33,832 nt of DNA, taken from assembly GCA_016234805.1 (NCBI GenBank), contig JACRNU010000038.1:1-33832 (forward strand), read 5' to 3'. The notes under the pieces were generated by a model. That model was not told the DNA's origin and did no database searches. It worked only from the letters and a program-made list of their open reading frames with translations. The position numbers were made by a program, and so were the translations under genes. Positions 1 through 7,360 of this stretch are shown here, in pieces; within the stretch, counting starts at the first letter, position 1, and each line of letters opens with the position of its first letter. This stretch comes from Elusimicrobiota bacterium (GTDB lineage Bacteria > Elusimicrobiota > Elusimicrobia > UBA1565 > UBA9628).

Positions 1-1157
1 ATGAGGAGCGGCGCGCCCATGGGGTGGCTCATCAGCCCGCCCAGGTGCTCGGCGGAGAGGCCCGCGGCGGTCTTAGCGTTCACCACCCCGACCGCAAGAG
101 AGGTGAAGGTCAGGTAGGTGGGCGCGTTGTCGAGGAAGCTGGAAAGCACGCCCGAGGCCCAGAAGAACTGCCAGGGCTCGGTGAGCCCGAGTTCGCCGCC
201 GCGGAGCTCGAGAAACTTGAGCGCTGGGACCATGGTGATGAAGATGCCGATGAAGATGACGGCCACCTCGATGATCGGCCCCCAGGTGAATCTGTTGGCC
301 TGGCGGACAGCCTTTCCCGTCATCACGAGCGAGAGACCCGCCATGGCGAGCATCCCCACGACCTGCACGAGCTTGAGGACGTCCTCGCTGTGGTGGATGC
401 GTTCGCCGTAAGTGCCGACGAGGAAGATGGTCGCGACGACCCCGAGGAGCCACAGGAAGTTCAGCCCGCCCCGGATCGAGAGCGGCGCCTTCACCTGCTG
501 GACCTCCTCGAGCTGGGAGCCGGCCCTCTCGCGTTCCTCCTTGTTCAGGACGACCTGGTCCAGGATATTGAAGATGACGAGCAGCGCGACGTTGACCACG
601 AGCCACGGCTTCCAGAGTCGGAGCGTCCACAGGAAGTCGACGCCGCGCAGGAATCCGAGGAAGAGCGGCGGATCGCCCAGCGGCGTCAGCATGCCGCCGC
701 CGTTCGAAACGACGAAGATGAAGAAGACGACCATGTGGACCTTGCGCAGGCGCTTCTCGTTGGCGCGCAGCATGGGCCTGATGAGCAGCATCGACGCGCC
801 CGTGGTGCCGACCAGGCTGGCCATGAGCGCCCCGACGGCCAGGAAGGCCGTGTTGACGATGGGCGTGCCGGCCAGCGACCCCTTGAGGTAGATGCCGCCC
901 GAGATGACGAAGAGCGCCGCCAACAGCACGATGAAGACGATGTATTCTTTCACGCTGCCGAGGAGCCATTCGGTTCCCAGCGCGTTGCCTCCGAGGACCA
1001 GCCAGCAGACGACGGGAAGGCTCGAGATCACGGCCAGGATGAGCTTGTTGCGGTTCTTTTCCCAGAAGCGGGCGGCGAAGAGCGGCGTGAGCGCGATGAG
1101 GAGCAGGTAGACCGCGAATGGCACCACAGTCCACACGGGCGGCGCAACGGGAGCCAC
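1..1157 (-). CDS. Na+/H+ antiporter-like membrane protein (NhaD / ion transporter superfamily), C-terminus cut by window edge
   Basis: This is an integral inner-membrane transporter, probably exchanging Na+ for H+. I translated the minus strand by hand. The 385 complete codons give many hydrophobic segments and two hallmark stretches: NGGGMLTPLGDPPLF near residues 145-160, and FLDNAPTYLTF near residues 345-355. The DNAPT motif is typical of NhaD-type antiporters and of the wider arsenite/citrate transporter superfamily. GTG at 1155-1157 is the only sensible start: the frame is closed upstream by a stop that is also the stop of the preceding methyltransferase gene (1191-1193), and no ATG lies between. 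No Shine-Dalgarno is visible. A TATACT hexamer ends 6 bases before the GTG. The 3' end lies outside the window, so full length is unknown. Family assignment is good; the transported ion is inferred. Confidence 0.8.
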   Translation of the reverse strand, partial: MAPVAPPVWTVVPFAVYLLLIALTPLFAARFWEKNRNKLILAVISSLPVVCWLVLGGNALGTEWLLGSVKEYIVFIVLLAALFVISGGIYLKGSLAGTPIVNTAFLAVGALMASLVGTTGASMLLIRPMLRANEKRLRKVHMVVFFIFVVSNGGGMLTPLGDPPLFLGFLRGVDFLWTLRLWKPWLVVNVALLVIFNILDQVVLNKEERERAGSQLEEVQQVKAPLSIRGGLNFLWLLGVVATIFLVGTYGERIHHSEDVLKLVQVVGMLAMAGLSLVMTGKAVRQANRFTWGPIIEVAVIFIGIFITMVPALKFLELRGGELGLTEPWQFFWASGVLSSFLDNAPTYLTFTSLAVGVVNAKTAAGLSAEHLGGLMSHPMGAPLL

Positions 1158-1163
1158 GGGGCA

Positions 1164-1169
1164 AGTATA
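1164..1169 (-). promoter_or_regulatory. TATACT -10-like box 6 bases before a GTG start
   Basis: TATACT on the minus strand is followed by six bases and then the GTG of the antiporter gene. No TTG-like -35 box is seen at 17-18 bases. If functional, it would place the transcription start at or next to the start codon, giving a leaderless mRNA. The upstream gene stops only 33 bases away, so read-through transcription is also possible. Confidence 0.4.
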
Positions 1170-1190
1170 GCGGTTTGGCGAAGCGTCGCG

Positions 1191-1910
1191 CTATCGCTTT
1201 TGAGAAAAGAGGCACCACTGGTCGTGGAATTCAGCCTTGGCGCCTCCCCGACTGTGGAAGATATCGAAGCGTTCCGCGACGATCTCGCGGATGTCGCCCT
1301 CCCGGAAGACGCTTCTCATGCGGTCCGATGAAAGAGGGTTGGGCGGATTCCTGAACCAGGAGCTGAACGATTTCCCGCGGGGCTTGAGCACCCTGGCGAT
1401 CTCGCCCAGCTGCCGAGAGCACACTTCGATGTTGCCCAAATGGGTGAAAACCGAGCCGGCGATCACGCTGTCAAAGGACCGGTCGGGAAACGGCAGGACC
1501 ACCTGCTCGGGAAGCATCTTCCCTTTGGGGTTGTAGAACTCATTGAGCACGTCAAGATGGATGAATCGCGCGCCTTCCACGAGCGGGAAGATATGGGAAT
1601 CGCAGAAATCGATGCTCTCCCGGACCGGATCGGCGCCGACGTAGCTCCCGAGGCCCTTATCGAGCAGCCCGAAAAGCTGCCGGCCGTTGCCGCAGCCCAG
1701 GTCCAGGACCTCGGCTCCCGGAAACACGATCCCATGATCCAGGAACTCCCTGCCCTCGGCGCGGCTCGCGTCGATCGCCTCTTGCGCGGGAGGGGCGTGC
1801 CCGTGAGTCGCTTTGGAAAACACTTCCCGCCAATCCGTGGAGGGGTTTTTAGATCGGAGCATCAGGAAGATGTTAGTGCTCCGGCCGGGCCCTGTCAATC
1901 TTTCTGTCAT
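1191..1910 (-). CDS. Class I SAM-dependent methyltransferase
   Basis: This 239-residue soluble protein has a class I methyltransferase fold. Motif I, EVLDLGCGNGRQ (about residues 66-77), binds S-adenosylmethionine. An acidic residue follows beta-2 (VGADP). SFDSVIAGSVFTHL matches motif post-I/II, and a conserved ARVLKPRGK stretch is motif III. The substrate cannot be read from the sequence. The gene is divergent from the glycosyltransferase that begins at 1941, with only 30 bases between the two ATGs, and lies just upstream of the antiporter on the same strand. Small methyltransferases like this often modify surface sugars or small metabolites; the neighbouring glycan cassette favours the former, but that is inference. 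The ATG at 1910 gives about 60 residues before motif I, which is normal for the family. Confidence 0.82.
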   Translation of the reverse strand: MTERLTGPGRSTNIFLMLRSKNPSTDWREVFSKATHGHAPPAQEAIDASRAEGREFLDHGIVFPGAEVLDLGCGNGRQLFGLLDKGLGSYVGADPVRESIDFCDSHIFPLVEGARFIHLDVLNEFYNPKGKMLPEQVVLPFPDRSFDSVIAGSVFTHLGNIEVCSRQLGEIARVLKPRGKSFSSWFRNPPNPLSSDRMRSVFREGDIREIVAERFDIFHSRGGAKAEFHDQWCLFSQKR

Positions 1911-1933
1911 GTTGAATCCCGATTTTCTATCCT
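1904..1933 (+). promoter_or_regulatory. Candidate promoter of the glycan cassette (CTGTCA N18 TATCCT)
   Basis: CTGTCA at 1904-1909 and TATCCT at 1928-1933 are separated by 18 bases. The -10-like box ends 7 bases before the ATG at 1941, so transcription would begin essentially at the start codon. The -35-like box overlaps the start codon of the divergent methyltransferase gene, so the two genes probably share this regulatory region. AAGGG just before the ATG could act as a poor ribosome site instead. Confidence 0.4.
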
Positions 1934-1940
1934 AAGGGCC

Positions 1941-4103
1941 ATGGCCAGGCGACTCTCCCGACCCCGCGTCTCCATCGTCGTGCCGACCTTCAACGGGAAA
2001 GCCCTGCTTGCGGCCTGCCTGGATTCGATCAAGGCCCTGGACTATCCGCGCTCAGCGCTCGAGACCATCGTGGTGGACAACGCCTCGACCGACGGCACCT
2101 CCGAGTTCCTCCGCAGCCGCTACCCTTGGGCCCGCGTCTTGAAAAACGCCGAGAACAATTACTGCAGAGCCAACAACCTGGCGATAAGCCGGTCCAGGGG
2201 GAAATACGTCGCCTTCCTCAACAACGACGCCGTGGTCGACGAACGCTGGCTCGCGGAGCTCGTCGGCATCGCTGAAAAGGACCGCCGGGTCGCGGGCGTC
2301 TCGGGCAAGATCCTCTTCCCCGACGGCCGCATCAACAGCACGGGCCATCAGCGCCTTCCTCATTTCCACATCCGGGACCGGGGCCTTGGACAAGCCGATC
2401 GCGGCCAATTCGACGCGACCGAGGAAGTCGAGAGCATCAGCCTGTGCGCAGCTCTTTTCCGGCGGTCGGCGCTCCGGGACATCGGCCTCTTGGACGAGGA
2501 CTTCGTCATCTACCACGAAGACATCGACCTCAGCCATCGGCTGCGCCGGAGGGGATGGAAGATCCTGTATCACCCCCGGGCCGTCGCCCGCCATCGCTGG
2601 AGCGCCACATCCCGGAAACTGGGCATCAGCTTCTTCTTCAACAATCGCAACCGTCTCCTCTTCCTCGCCAAGCATTTCCCGCGGGAACTGCCTCGCGGCG
2701 TCGCTCATTCCCACTTTTGCGGGCTCACCCGCTTCGGCCGCAAACGCACCGCGTCCCTGGCCGCCGTGGCTCCCGAGGTGTTGGCCAAGCTGCTCAAGTC
2801 CTGCCCCGAACCCCTTGCCCGGAAGGTCGGAGGGCGGGTGCTGGGAACCCTCCGCGGCGCCCTCGACCCCGAGACCCTGCGGCAGTTGCGCAGGCGCTGG
2901 CAAGCCATGCTGGGCGACAGGAAGATCAGCGTCGGCATCTACGACCACGCGCTGCACTTCATCGGCGGCGGCCAGAAATACGTCTTGACCATGGCCGATG
3001 CCTTGCGCAACCGCTTCACCATAGAATACATCGCCAATCTCCCCGTCGACGCGAGGGCGATGTCGCGATTGCACGGTCTGCCCCTGGACTTCCCGGTCAA
3101 GATCGTCCCGCTCCCCTCTTCCGCGTGCTGCTCCCCGGGACGCATCGACCCGGAACTCGCCCGCGACCCGGCCCGCAACCCTTTCGACGCCGTCAGCGAG
3201 CAAAGCGCCGGATACGATTTGTTCATCAACGCGAACATGCTCACCCGGGTGCGGCCGCGCGCGTTCAGGTCGGTGTTCGTCTGCCATTTCCCGGACCAGA
3301 AGAAGAATGACGCCTGGTACGCGGACCGATATGACGTGATCATCAACAACTCGGCCTATTCCGCGCGCTGGATGCAGGCCCTCTGGGGCCTGCGGCCGCA
3401 CGAGAAGATCCACCCCCCCATCGACATGAACGGCTTGAGGCTGCCCAAGAAGAACATCATCCTCTCCGTGTCGCGGTTCGAGGAATCGGGCAGCAAGAAG
3501 CAGTTGGAGATGATCCGCGCCTTCGCCAAGCTCTGCCGGGACCACCCCGGGGTCGGACGCTCGTGGCGGCTGGTCCTTTGCGGCGGCTCGCTTCCCGCAT
3601 CAGGCTACCTCAAACGCGTGGTCGCCTCCCAATTGCTGGCAGGCGCGCGGGTCCCCATCGACATCATGACCAACATCGGGTCCGGGGAGCTCAAAAAGCT
3701 CTACGCCGTCTCCAAGATCTTCTGGCATCTCTGCGGCATCAACGAGACCGCGCCGGACCGCTTCGAACACTTCGGCATGACCACGGTCGAGGCCATGCAG
3801 AATCATTGCGTGCCCGTGGCCTTCAACGGGGGAGGCCAGCGGGAGATCATCGAGCGCGGCAGGAGCGGCTTTCTCGTGAACTCCTTGAAAGGGCTGCGGA
3901 AAACCACCCTCAAGCTCATCGACGACCCGCGGCTGCTGCGACGAACCGCCTCGGCCGCCCAGCGGAGAAGCAAGGCCTTTTCCGCGGACATCTTCCGAGG
4001 GAAGGTCTCCGCGCTCTTCTGCCGCCTCGAAGCGGAGTTCAAAGCGCCCCCGCCGCCCTCGATCGAGCAAGTCGCCGGCAAGACCCTGTTTCGTCCTCGA
4101 TGA
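1941..4103 (+). CDS. Two-domain glycosyltransferase (GT2 + GT4 fusion)
   Basis: This 720-residue protein probably adds two sugars in succession to a surface polysaccharide on the cytoplasmic side. The N-terminal half (about 9-245) is a GT2 domain of the rhamnosyltransferase/WbbL type: SIVVPTFNG at the start, VVDNASTDGT, the metal-site region FLNNDA (residues 92-97) and the late acidic motif YHEDIDLSHRL. The C-terminal half (about 328-700) is a GT4 domain with a glycine-rich loop (GGGQKY, 342-347), SVSRFEESGSKK and an E-x7-E pair at about 609-617 (EHFGMTTVE). The ATG at 1941 was chosen because the GT2 domain begins within ten residues of it; the frame is open further upstream but that part is unrelated to the family. 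The stop overlaps the next start as ATGA, so the two genes are translationally coupled. Donor sugars are unknown. Confidence 0.88.
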   Translation: MARRLSRPRVSIVVPTFNGKALLAACLDSIKALDYPRSALETIVVDNASTDGTSEFLRSRYPWARVLKNAENNYCRANNLAISRSRGKYVAFLNNDAVVDERWLAELVGIAEKDRRVAGVSGKILFPDGRINSTGHQRLPHFHIRDRGLGQADRGQFDATEEVESISLCAALFRRSALRDIGLLDEDFVIYHEDIDLSHRLRRRGWKILYHPRAVARHRWSATSRKLGISFFFNNRNRLLFLAKHFPRELPRGVAHSHFCGLTRFGRKRTASLAAVAPEVLAKLLKSCPEPLARKVGGRVLGTLRGALDPETLRQLRRRWQAMLGDRKISVGIYDHALHFIGGGQKYVLTMADALRNRFTIEYIANLPVDARAMSRLHGLPLDFPVKIVPLPSSACCSPGRIDPELARDPARNPFDAVSEQSAGYDLFINANMLTRVRPRAFRSVFVCHFPDQKKNDAWYADRYDVIINNSAYSARWMQALWGLRPHEKIHPPIDMNGLRLPKKNIILSVSRFEESGSKKQLEMIRAFAKLCRDHPGVGRSWRLVLCGGSLPASGYLKRVVASQLLAGARVPIDIMTNIGSGELKKLYAVSKIFWHLCGINETAPDRFEHFGMTTVEAMQNHCVPVAFNGGGQREIIERGRSGFLVNSLKGLRKTTLKLIDDPRLLRRTASAAQRRSKAFSADIFRGKVSALFCRLEAEFKAPPPPSIEQVAGKTLFRPR

Positions 4104-6595
4104 ATTCCGAGGAGGCGGCTCTCGACCTGTCGCGCGGAGTGTCGGGCGTCTTGAACCAGGACGAGACCTGGGGCGGGACCGTGAGGATCGCGGGCGATGT
4201 CGTGGTCGCCGAAGGCTCGACCCTTCGCATCACCGCAGGAGCCGCCGTCGTCCTTGCGGAGTCGTGCTCCATCACGGTCTTGGGACGATTGATCGTCAAG
4301 GGAACGGATGCCCTGCCAGCATCCATCAGCGGTCCGGGAACCTGGGGCGGCATCCACGCGAAAGCGCGGGGCCGGGTGCTCATGCGTCACGCCAGGCTGT
4401 CGAACGCCGCGCCCAACCTCATCCTCTCCGGACAGGGCCGGATGGACATCGCGGACTGCAGCCTTTCGTCCACGCATGACGCCAACGCGGTCTGCAGCGG
4501 GGGCTTCCTGAAGATCAAGCGCTGCGCCCTGGACGGCCCTTCGGCGAGCGCCATCCGCCTTCAGGGCGGCCGCCATCGGCTCAGCAGCCTGAGGATCACG
4601 GGCGCTCGCGAGGGAGTGGTGCTGACGGGAGCGGCGGCCACGGCCCGGGACCTCGCATGCTCTCGCTGCCAGGAGGCCTTGATCGTCCGGGACGGCTCGA
4701 CCCTCGAGCTCGACGGAGCCGCGTTCGAGGGCGGCAAGACGGGCCTCACTGTCATCGCCTCGAAAGCCGCCATCAAGAACGCCTCCTTCCAGGGTTTTTC
4801 GGATACGGCGTTGAGCCTGCATGGGGGAGGCGGGGTCCGTGTCGAATCCTGCCGGATCAGCCGATGCCGCGTCGGGATGACTCTTTCGGAGGAGAGCGGC
4901 GACTTCACGGGGTTGGCGGTCGACGGATGCGCGGACATGGGGGTGTACGCTCCGTCGGGCCGTCATCGCTTCCTCCGGTACGCGGGACCTCCGATCGTCT
5001 TCGAGGAGGCTGCGCAAGTCGACCTTGACGACCGCCCGCTCTCGGCCAAGAAGCCGTCCTGGTCTCGCGAATCATCGCGGATCCTGCGGTTGGTCCTCCG
5101 TACCCAGGACATCCGACCCATTCGCGCCGCCTACCGCGCGCTCTATTTCCTGGGAGAGCTCGCTTTTCGCGCCATGACGCGGCTTTACGGCAACGCCATT
5201 TCCTGCGATGCCTGGCGGGGCTGGAAGCGCGGGGATTGGAGCCCCGGCGTCAGCGACCTGGATTTCGTCGTGGTCGCGGCCGTTTTGTCGAGCCGGTCCG
5301 GCAAGAGGTGGCTCGCGGGCTTCTGGAAACGCCACGCCCGCCTCAAGCGCGTGCTGCCGTTCTTGGGGGAAACCGTCGTGGTCCTGGAGCCGGAGCTCCA
5401 GGAATACCTCGCCCACGGAGGCGTGCGCGCCAGGGAGCTGGCCGTGGCGCGCCGCCGCACGGCCCCTGGCTTGGCCGCGGAGCCCAAACGGCGAATCGCC
5501 TTGTGGGCCGAATGCGCCTCCTCCTACACCCGCCTCATCGAATGGCTCTGGCACAGGAACGGATATCCCTGGGCTTTCAGGCGGACGCAGTTGTTCAAGA
5601 GCAGCGTGGACCTGCTTCGCCACCTCCCCGAGACCGAAAGCGGGCCGAACCCGGTCCATCCATCGCGCAAGGCCTTTTGGGAGAATATAAGGGCAACGCC
5701 TTTTGCCGGGTCCCGCGGCGCGCTGCAGGGACTGCTGGATGAAGACTCTCCGGAGGGTCCGCATGAAGCCCTGTTGTCCGGACTTTGGGCGCACCTGCTG
5801 GCCGTCATGCACCGATGCGCGTTGGGGACCGAAAGCCGCTGGAGCGCCCTCGACGGCAGCTCGACGGACCTCCGTTATGATCCACCCCCCCGGGCCGAGG
5901 CCGCCGGCGGGAAAGGAGCCTCTTTGGAACGCTGGAGCCCGCAGGTCCGGAGATTTCAGGATCATTTTGGAGCAGGATTGAGCGGGGCGCTCTTCAGCGA
6001 CCTTTATCCCTCCTACGCGATATTGAGCGATGAGGAACTGTCGAAGGCAGGGCTCGGGGGGTCCCTGGCCCGCTGCGGCCGATCCGGACCAGCCAGCGGA
6101 CTCACCATCATCTTGTCGCGCCGGCTTTGGAGGTTATGGTCCTGCCTCCCTTTCGCCGAGAACCCGTTGTTGTTCATGGACGCCGCCACAGCCCCTGCCG
6201 GGCGCCTCGTGCCCATGCGCGGTCAATTCTCCTGGGCGGACACTTCCGCCCCCACGCCGTTGCCGACCGTCCTGTCGGAGTCGGCCAGGCAGAGCCTGGC
6301 GCAGCTCCGGCTGATCCGGCGCTGGCTCGGCTCGCCGTCAGCCGCCCTCAACGGCCGATGCGCCTTGCACTATCTTCTGAGCCGCGCCATGGGCCTGCGC
6401 CTGCTGACGCAGCGCCGCATCGCTGCGCCTTTCTTCGACCTGGACCATCTCGTAAAGGCGTACTCCCGGGAGTTCCCGGACTCGGCCGCGGAGCTCTCGA
6501 AGATCTCCCCGGAGGCGGGCACCAGGTCGGTCGATGAGGCCTACTGGGCGTGCCACGATTTCCTCGAGTCCGCGCTCAGCGGTGCGATTAGGTAG
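4100..6595 (+). CDS. Beta-helix repeat protein fused to a nucleotidyltransferase-like domain
   Basis: This 831-residue protein has no family I can name. Residues about 20-310 look like a right-handed parallel beta-helix: repeated short strands of the NosD/pectate-lyase type, with recurring phrases such as GTLRITAGAAV-like, LEGGK-like and VESCRISRCRVGM, and no signal peptide. Residues about 360-470 contain a nucleotidyltransferase-type signature, GDW followed by GVSDLDF at 383-389. The paired aspartates D386 and D388 match the metal-binding pair of the MNT/aminoglycoside adenylyltransferase superfamily. The remaining 360 residues are largely helical and unrecognised. The start overlaps the stop of the glycosyltransferase gene (ATGA at 4100-4103), and the export permease begins 9 bases after its stop. 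It should therefore act in the same glycan pathway, perhaps transferring a nucleotidyl or phospho group, or sensing glycan. That role is inference. Confidence 0.72.
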   Translation: MNSEEAALDLSRGVSGVLNQDETWGGTVRIAGDVVVAEGSTLRITAGAAVVLAESCSITVLGRLIVKGTDALPASISGPGTWGGIHAKARGRVLMRHARLSNAAPNLILSGQGRMDIADCSLSSTHDANAVCSGGFLKIKRCALDGPSASAIRLQGGRHRLSSLRITGAREGVVLTGAAATARDLACSRCQEALIVRDGSTLELDGAAFEGGKTGLTVIASKAAIKNASFQGFSDTALSLHGGGGVRVESCRISRCRVGMTLSEESGDFTGLAVDGCADMGVYAPSGRHRFLRYAGPPIVFEEAAQVDLDDRPLSAKKPSWSRESSRILRLVLRTQDIRPIRAAYRALYFLGELAFRAMTRLYGNAISCDAWRGWKRGDWSPGVSDLDFVVVAAVLSSRSGKRWLAGFWKRHARLKRVLPFLGETVVVLEPELQEYLAHGGVRARELAVARRRTAPGLAAEPKRRIALWAECASSYTRLIEWLWHRNGYPWAFRRTQLFKSSVDLLRHLPETESGPNPVHPSRKAFWENIRATPFAGSRGALQGLLDEDSPEGPHEALLSGLWAHLLAVMHRCALGTESRWSALDGSSTDLRYDPPPRAEAAGGKGASLERWSPQVRRFQDHFGAGLSGALFSDLYPSYAILSDEELSKAGLGGSLARCGRSGPASGLTIILSRRLWRLWSCLPFAENPLLFMDAATAPAGRLVPMRGQFSWADTSAPTPLPTVLSESARQSLAQLRLIRRWLGSPSAALNGRCALHYLLSRAMGLRLLTQRRIAAPFFDLDHLVKAYSREFPDSAAELSKISPEAGTRSVDEAYWACHDFLESALSGAIR

Positions 6596-6598
6596 AAT
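6593..6598 (+). promoter_or_regulatory. TAGAAT -10-like box 6 bases before the permease start
   Basis: TAGAAT overlaps the TAG stop of the upstream fusion gene and ends 6 bases before the permease ATG at 6605. There is no clear Shine-Dalgarno in front of the ATG and no good -35 box. It fits the leaderless pattern seen elsewhere in this window, but the gene is probably also transcribed from upstream. Confidence 0.33.
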
Positions 6599-6604
6599 CC
6601 AACG

Positions 6605-7360
6605 ATGGCCTTTCATTGGGACCTCTTCTGGATGCTCACGCGCACCGAGTTCCGCTTGCGAGACCAGGGGACCCTCGGAGGCTTCCTTTGGACGCTCCTG
6701 CACCCGCTCTTCATCTTCCTCATCCTGTATGGGGTGTTCACCCGCTCGATGGCGTCCCGGGTGGACCACTACGCCGCCTACCTTCTCATCGGCATCGTCC
6801 AGTGGACCTTTTTCGCGACCGCGACCAGCGGCGGGCTGACGAGCCTGCGCCGCAAGGCGGGCCTGCTCGCCCATTTCAACTTCCCCCGCATCCTCATCGT
6901 CTTGTCCTCGGTCTTCTCCATGATGATCTCCCACCTCCTGGAATGGCCGGTGCTCTTGCTGGGGCTTCTGGCCATGGGCATCAAGCCTAATGCCGGCTGG
7001 CTGCTCCTGCCGGGCGTCATCCTGATAGAGTCGGCCCTCATCGTGGGCCTCTCCTGCTTTCTCTCGGTCGTCGCGGTCCGCCTGCGGGACCTCGAAAGAG
7101 CATGGGGCATCGCGCTCTACGGCTTGTTCTTCATGACCCCGGTCTTCTACACCGACGATGTCGTGGGCGCGGCCGGCCGGCTCATGCTGGCCTTGAACCC
7201 CGTGGGCGCGGTCATCGCGGCGACCCGGGGCCTGATCCTCGGGCCCGCACATCCGGCGGTGGCGGGCCTGCTGCCGGTGGGCGCGGCCGCGCTGGCGCTC
7301 TGCGCTGCGGGAGTCCTGCTGTTCCCAAGGATCAGCCGGGGCGTGGTCGAACAACTATGA
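6605..7360 (+). CDS. ABC-2 type polysaccharide export permease (Wzm/KpsM/TagG family)
   Basis: This 251-residue inner-membrane protein is the channel half of an ABC exporter for O-antigen, capsule or teichoic-acid-like glycan. The order of elements is typical of the family: a short amphipathic N-terminus with an LWxLLHPL-type turn (GGFLWTLLHPLFIFLILYG, about 26-44), then about six hydrophobic helices, and FFMTPVFYTDD near residue 180 before the last pair. Its length is normal for Wzm/TagG. The stop overlaps the start of the ATPase gene (ATGA, 7357-7360), which fixes the partner as the next gene. It should move a lipid-linked glycan built by the upstream glycosyltransferases across the inner membrane. 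The exported glycan is not identifiable. Confidence 0.9.
   Translation: MAFHWDLFWMLTRTEFRLRDQGTLGGFLWTLLHPLFIFLILYGVFTRSMASRVDHYAAYLLIGIVQWTFFATATSGGLTSLRRKAGLLAHFNFPRILIVLSSVFSMMISHLLEWPVLLLGLLAMGIKPNAGWLLLPGVILIESALIVGLSCFLSVVAVRLRDLERAWGIALYGLFFMTPVFYTDDVVGAAGRLMLALNPVGAVIAATRGLILGPAHPAVAGLLPVGAAALALCAAGVLLFPRISRGVVEQL

Noticed and set aside
24-1331. A 435-codon plus-strand open frame across the antiporter gene
   Set aside because: Its product is a low-complexity Glu/Asp/Arg-rich string, and the opposite strand encodes a clean membrane protein with family motifs. Long antisense frames are expected at this G+C content.
2052-3545. A 497-codon minus-strand frame inside the double glycosyltransferase gene
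   Set aside because: It has no recognisable motif and lies opposite a well-supported gene; it is a mirror frame. Similar mirror frames over lysS, the radical SAM gene and pckG were dropped for the same reason.
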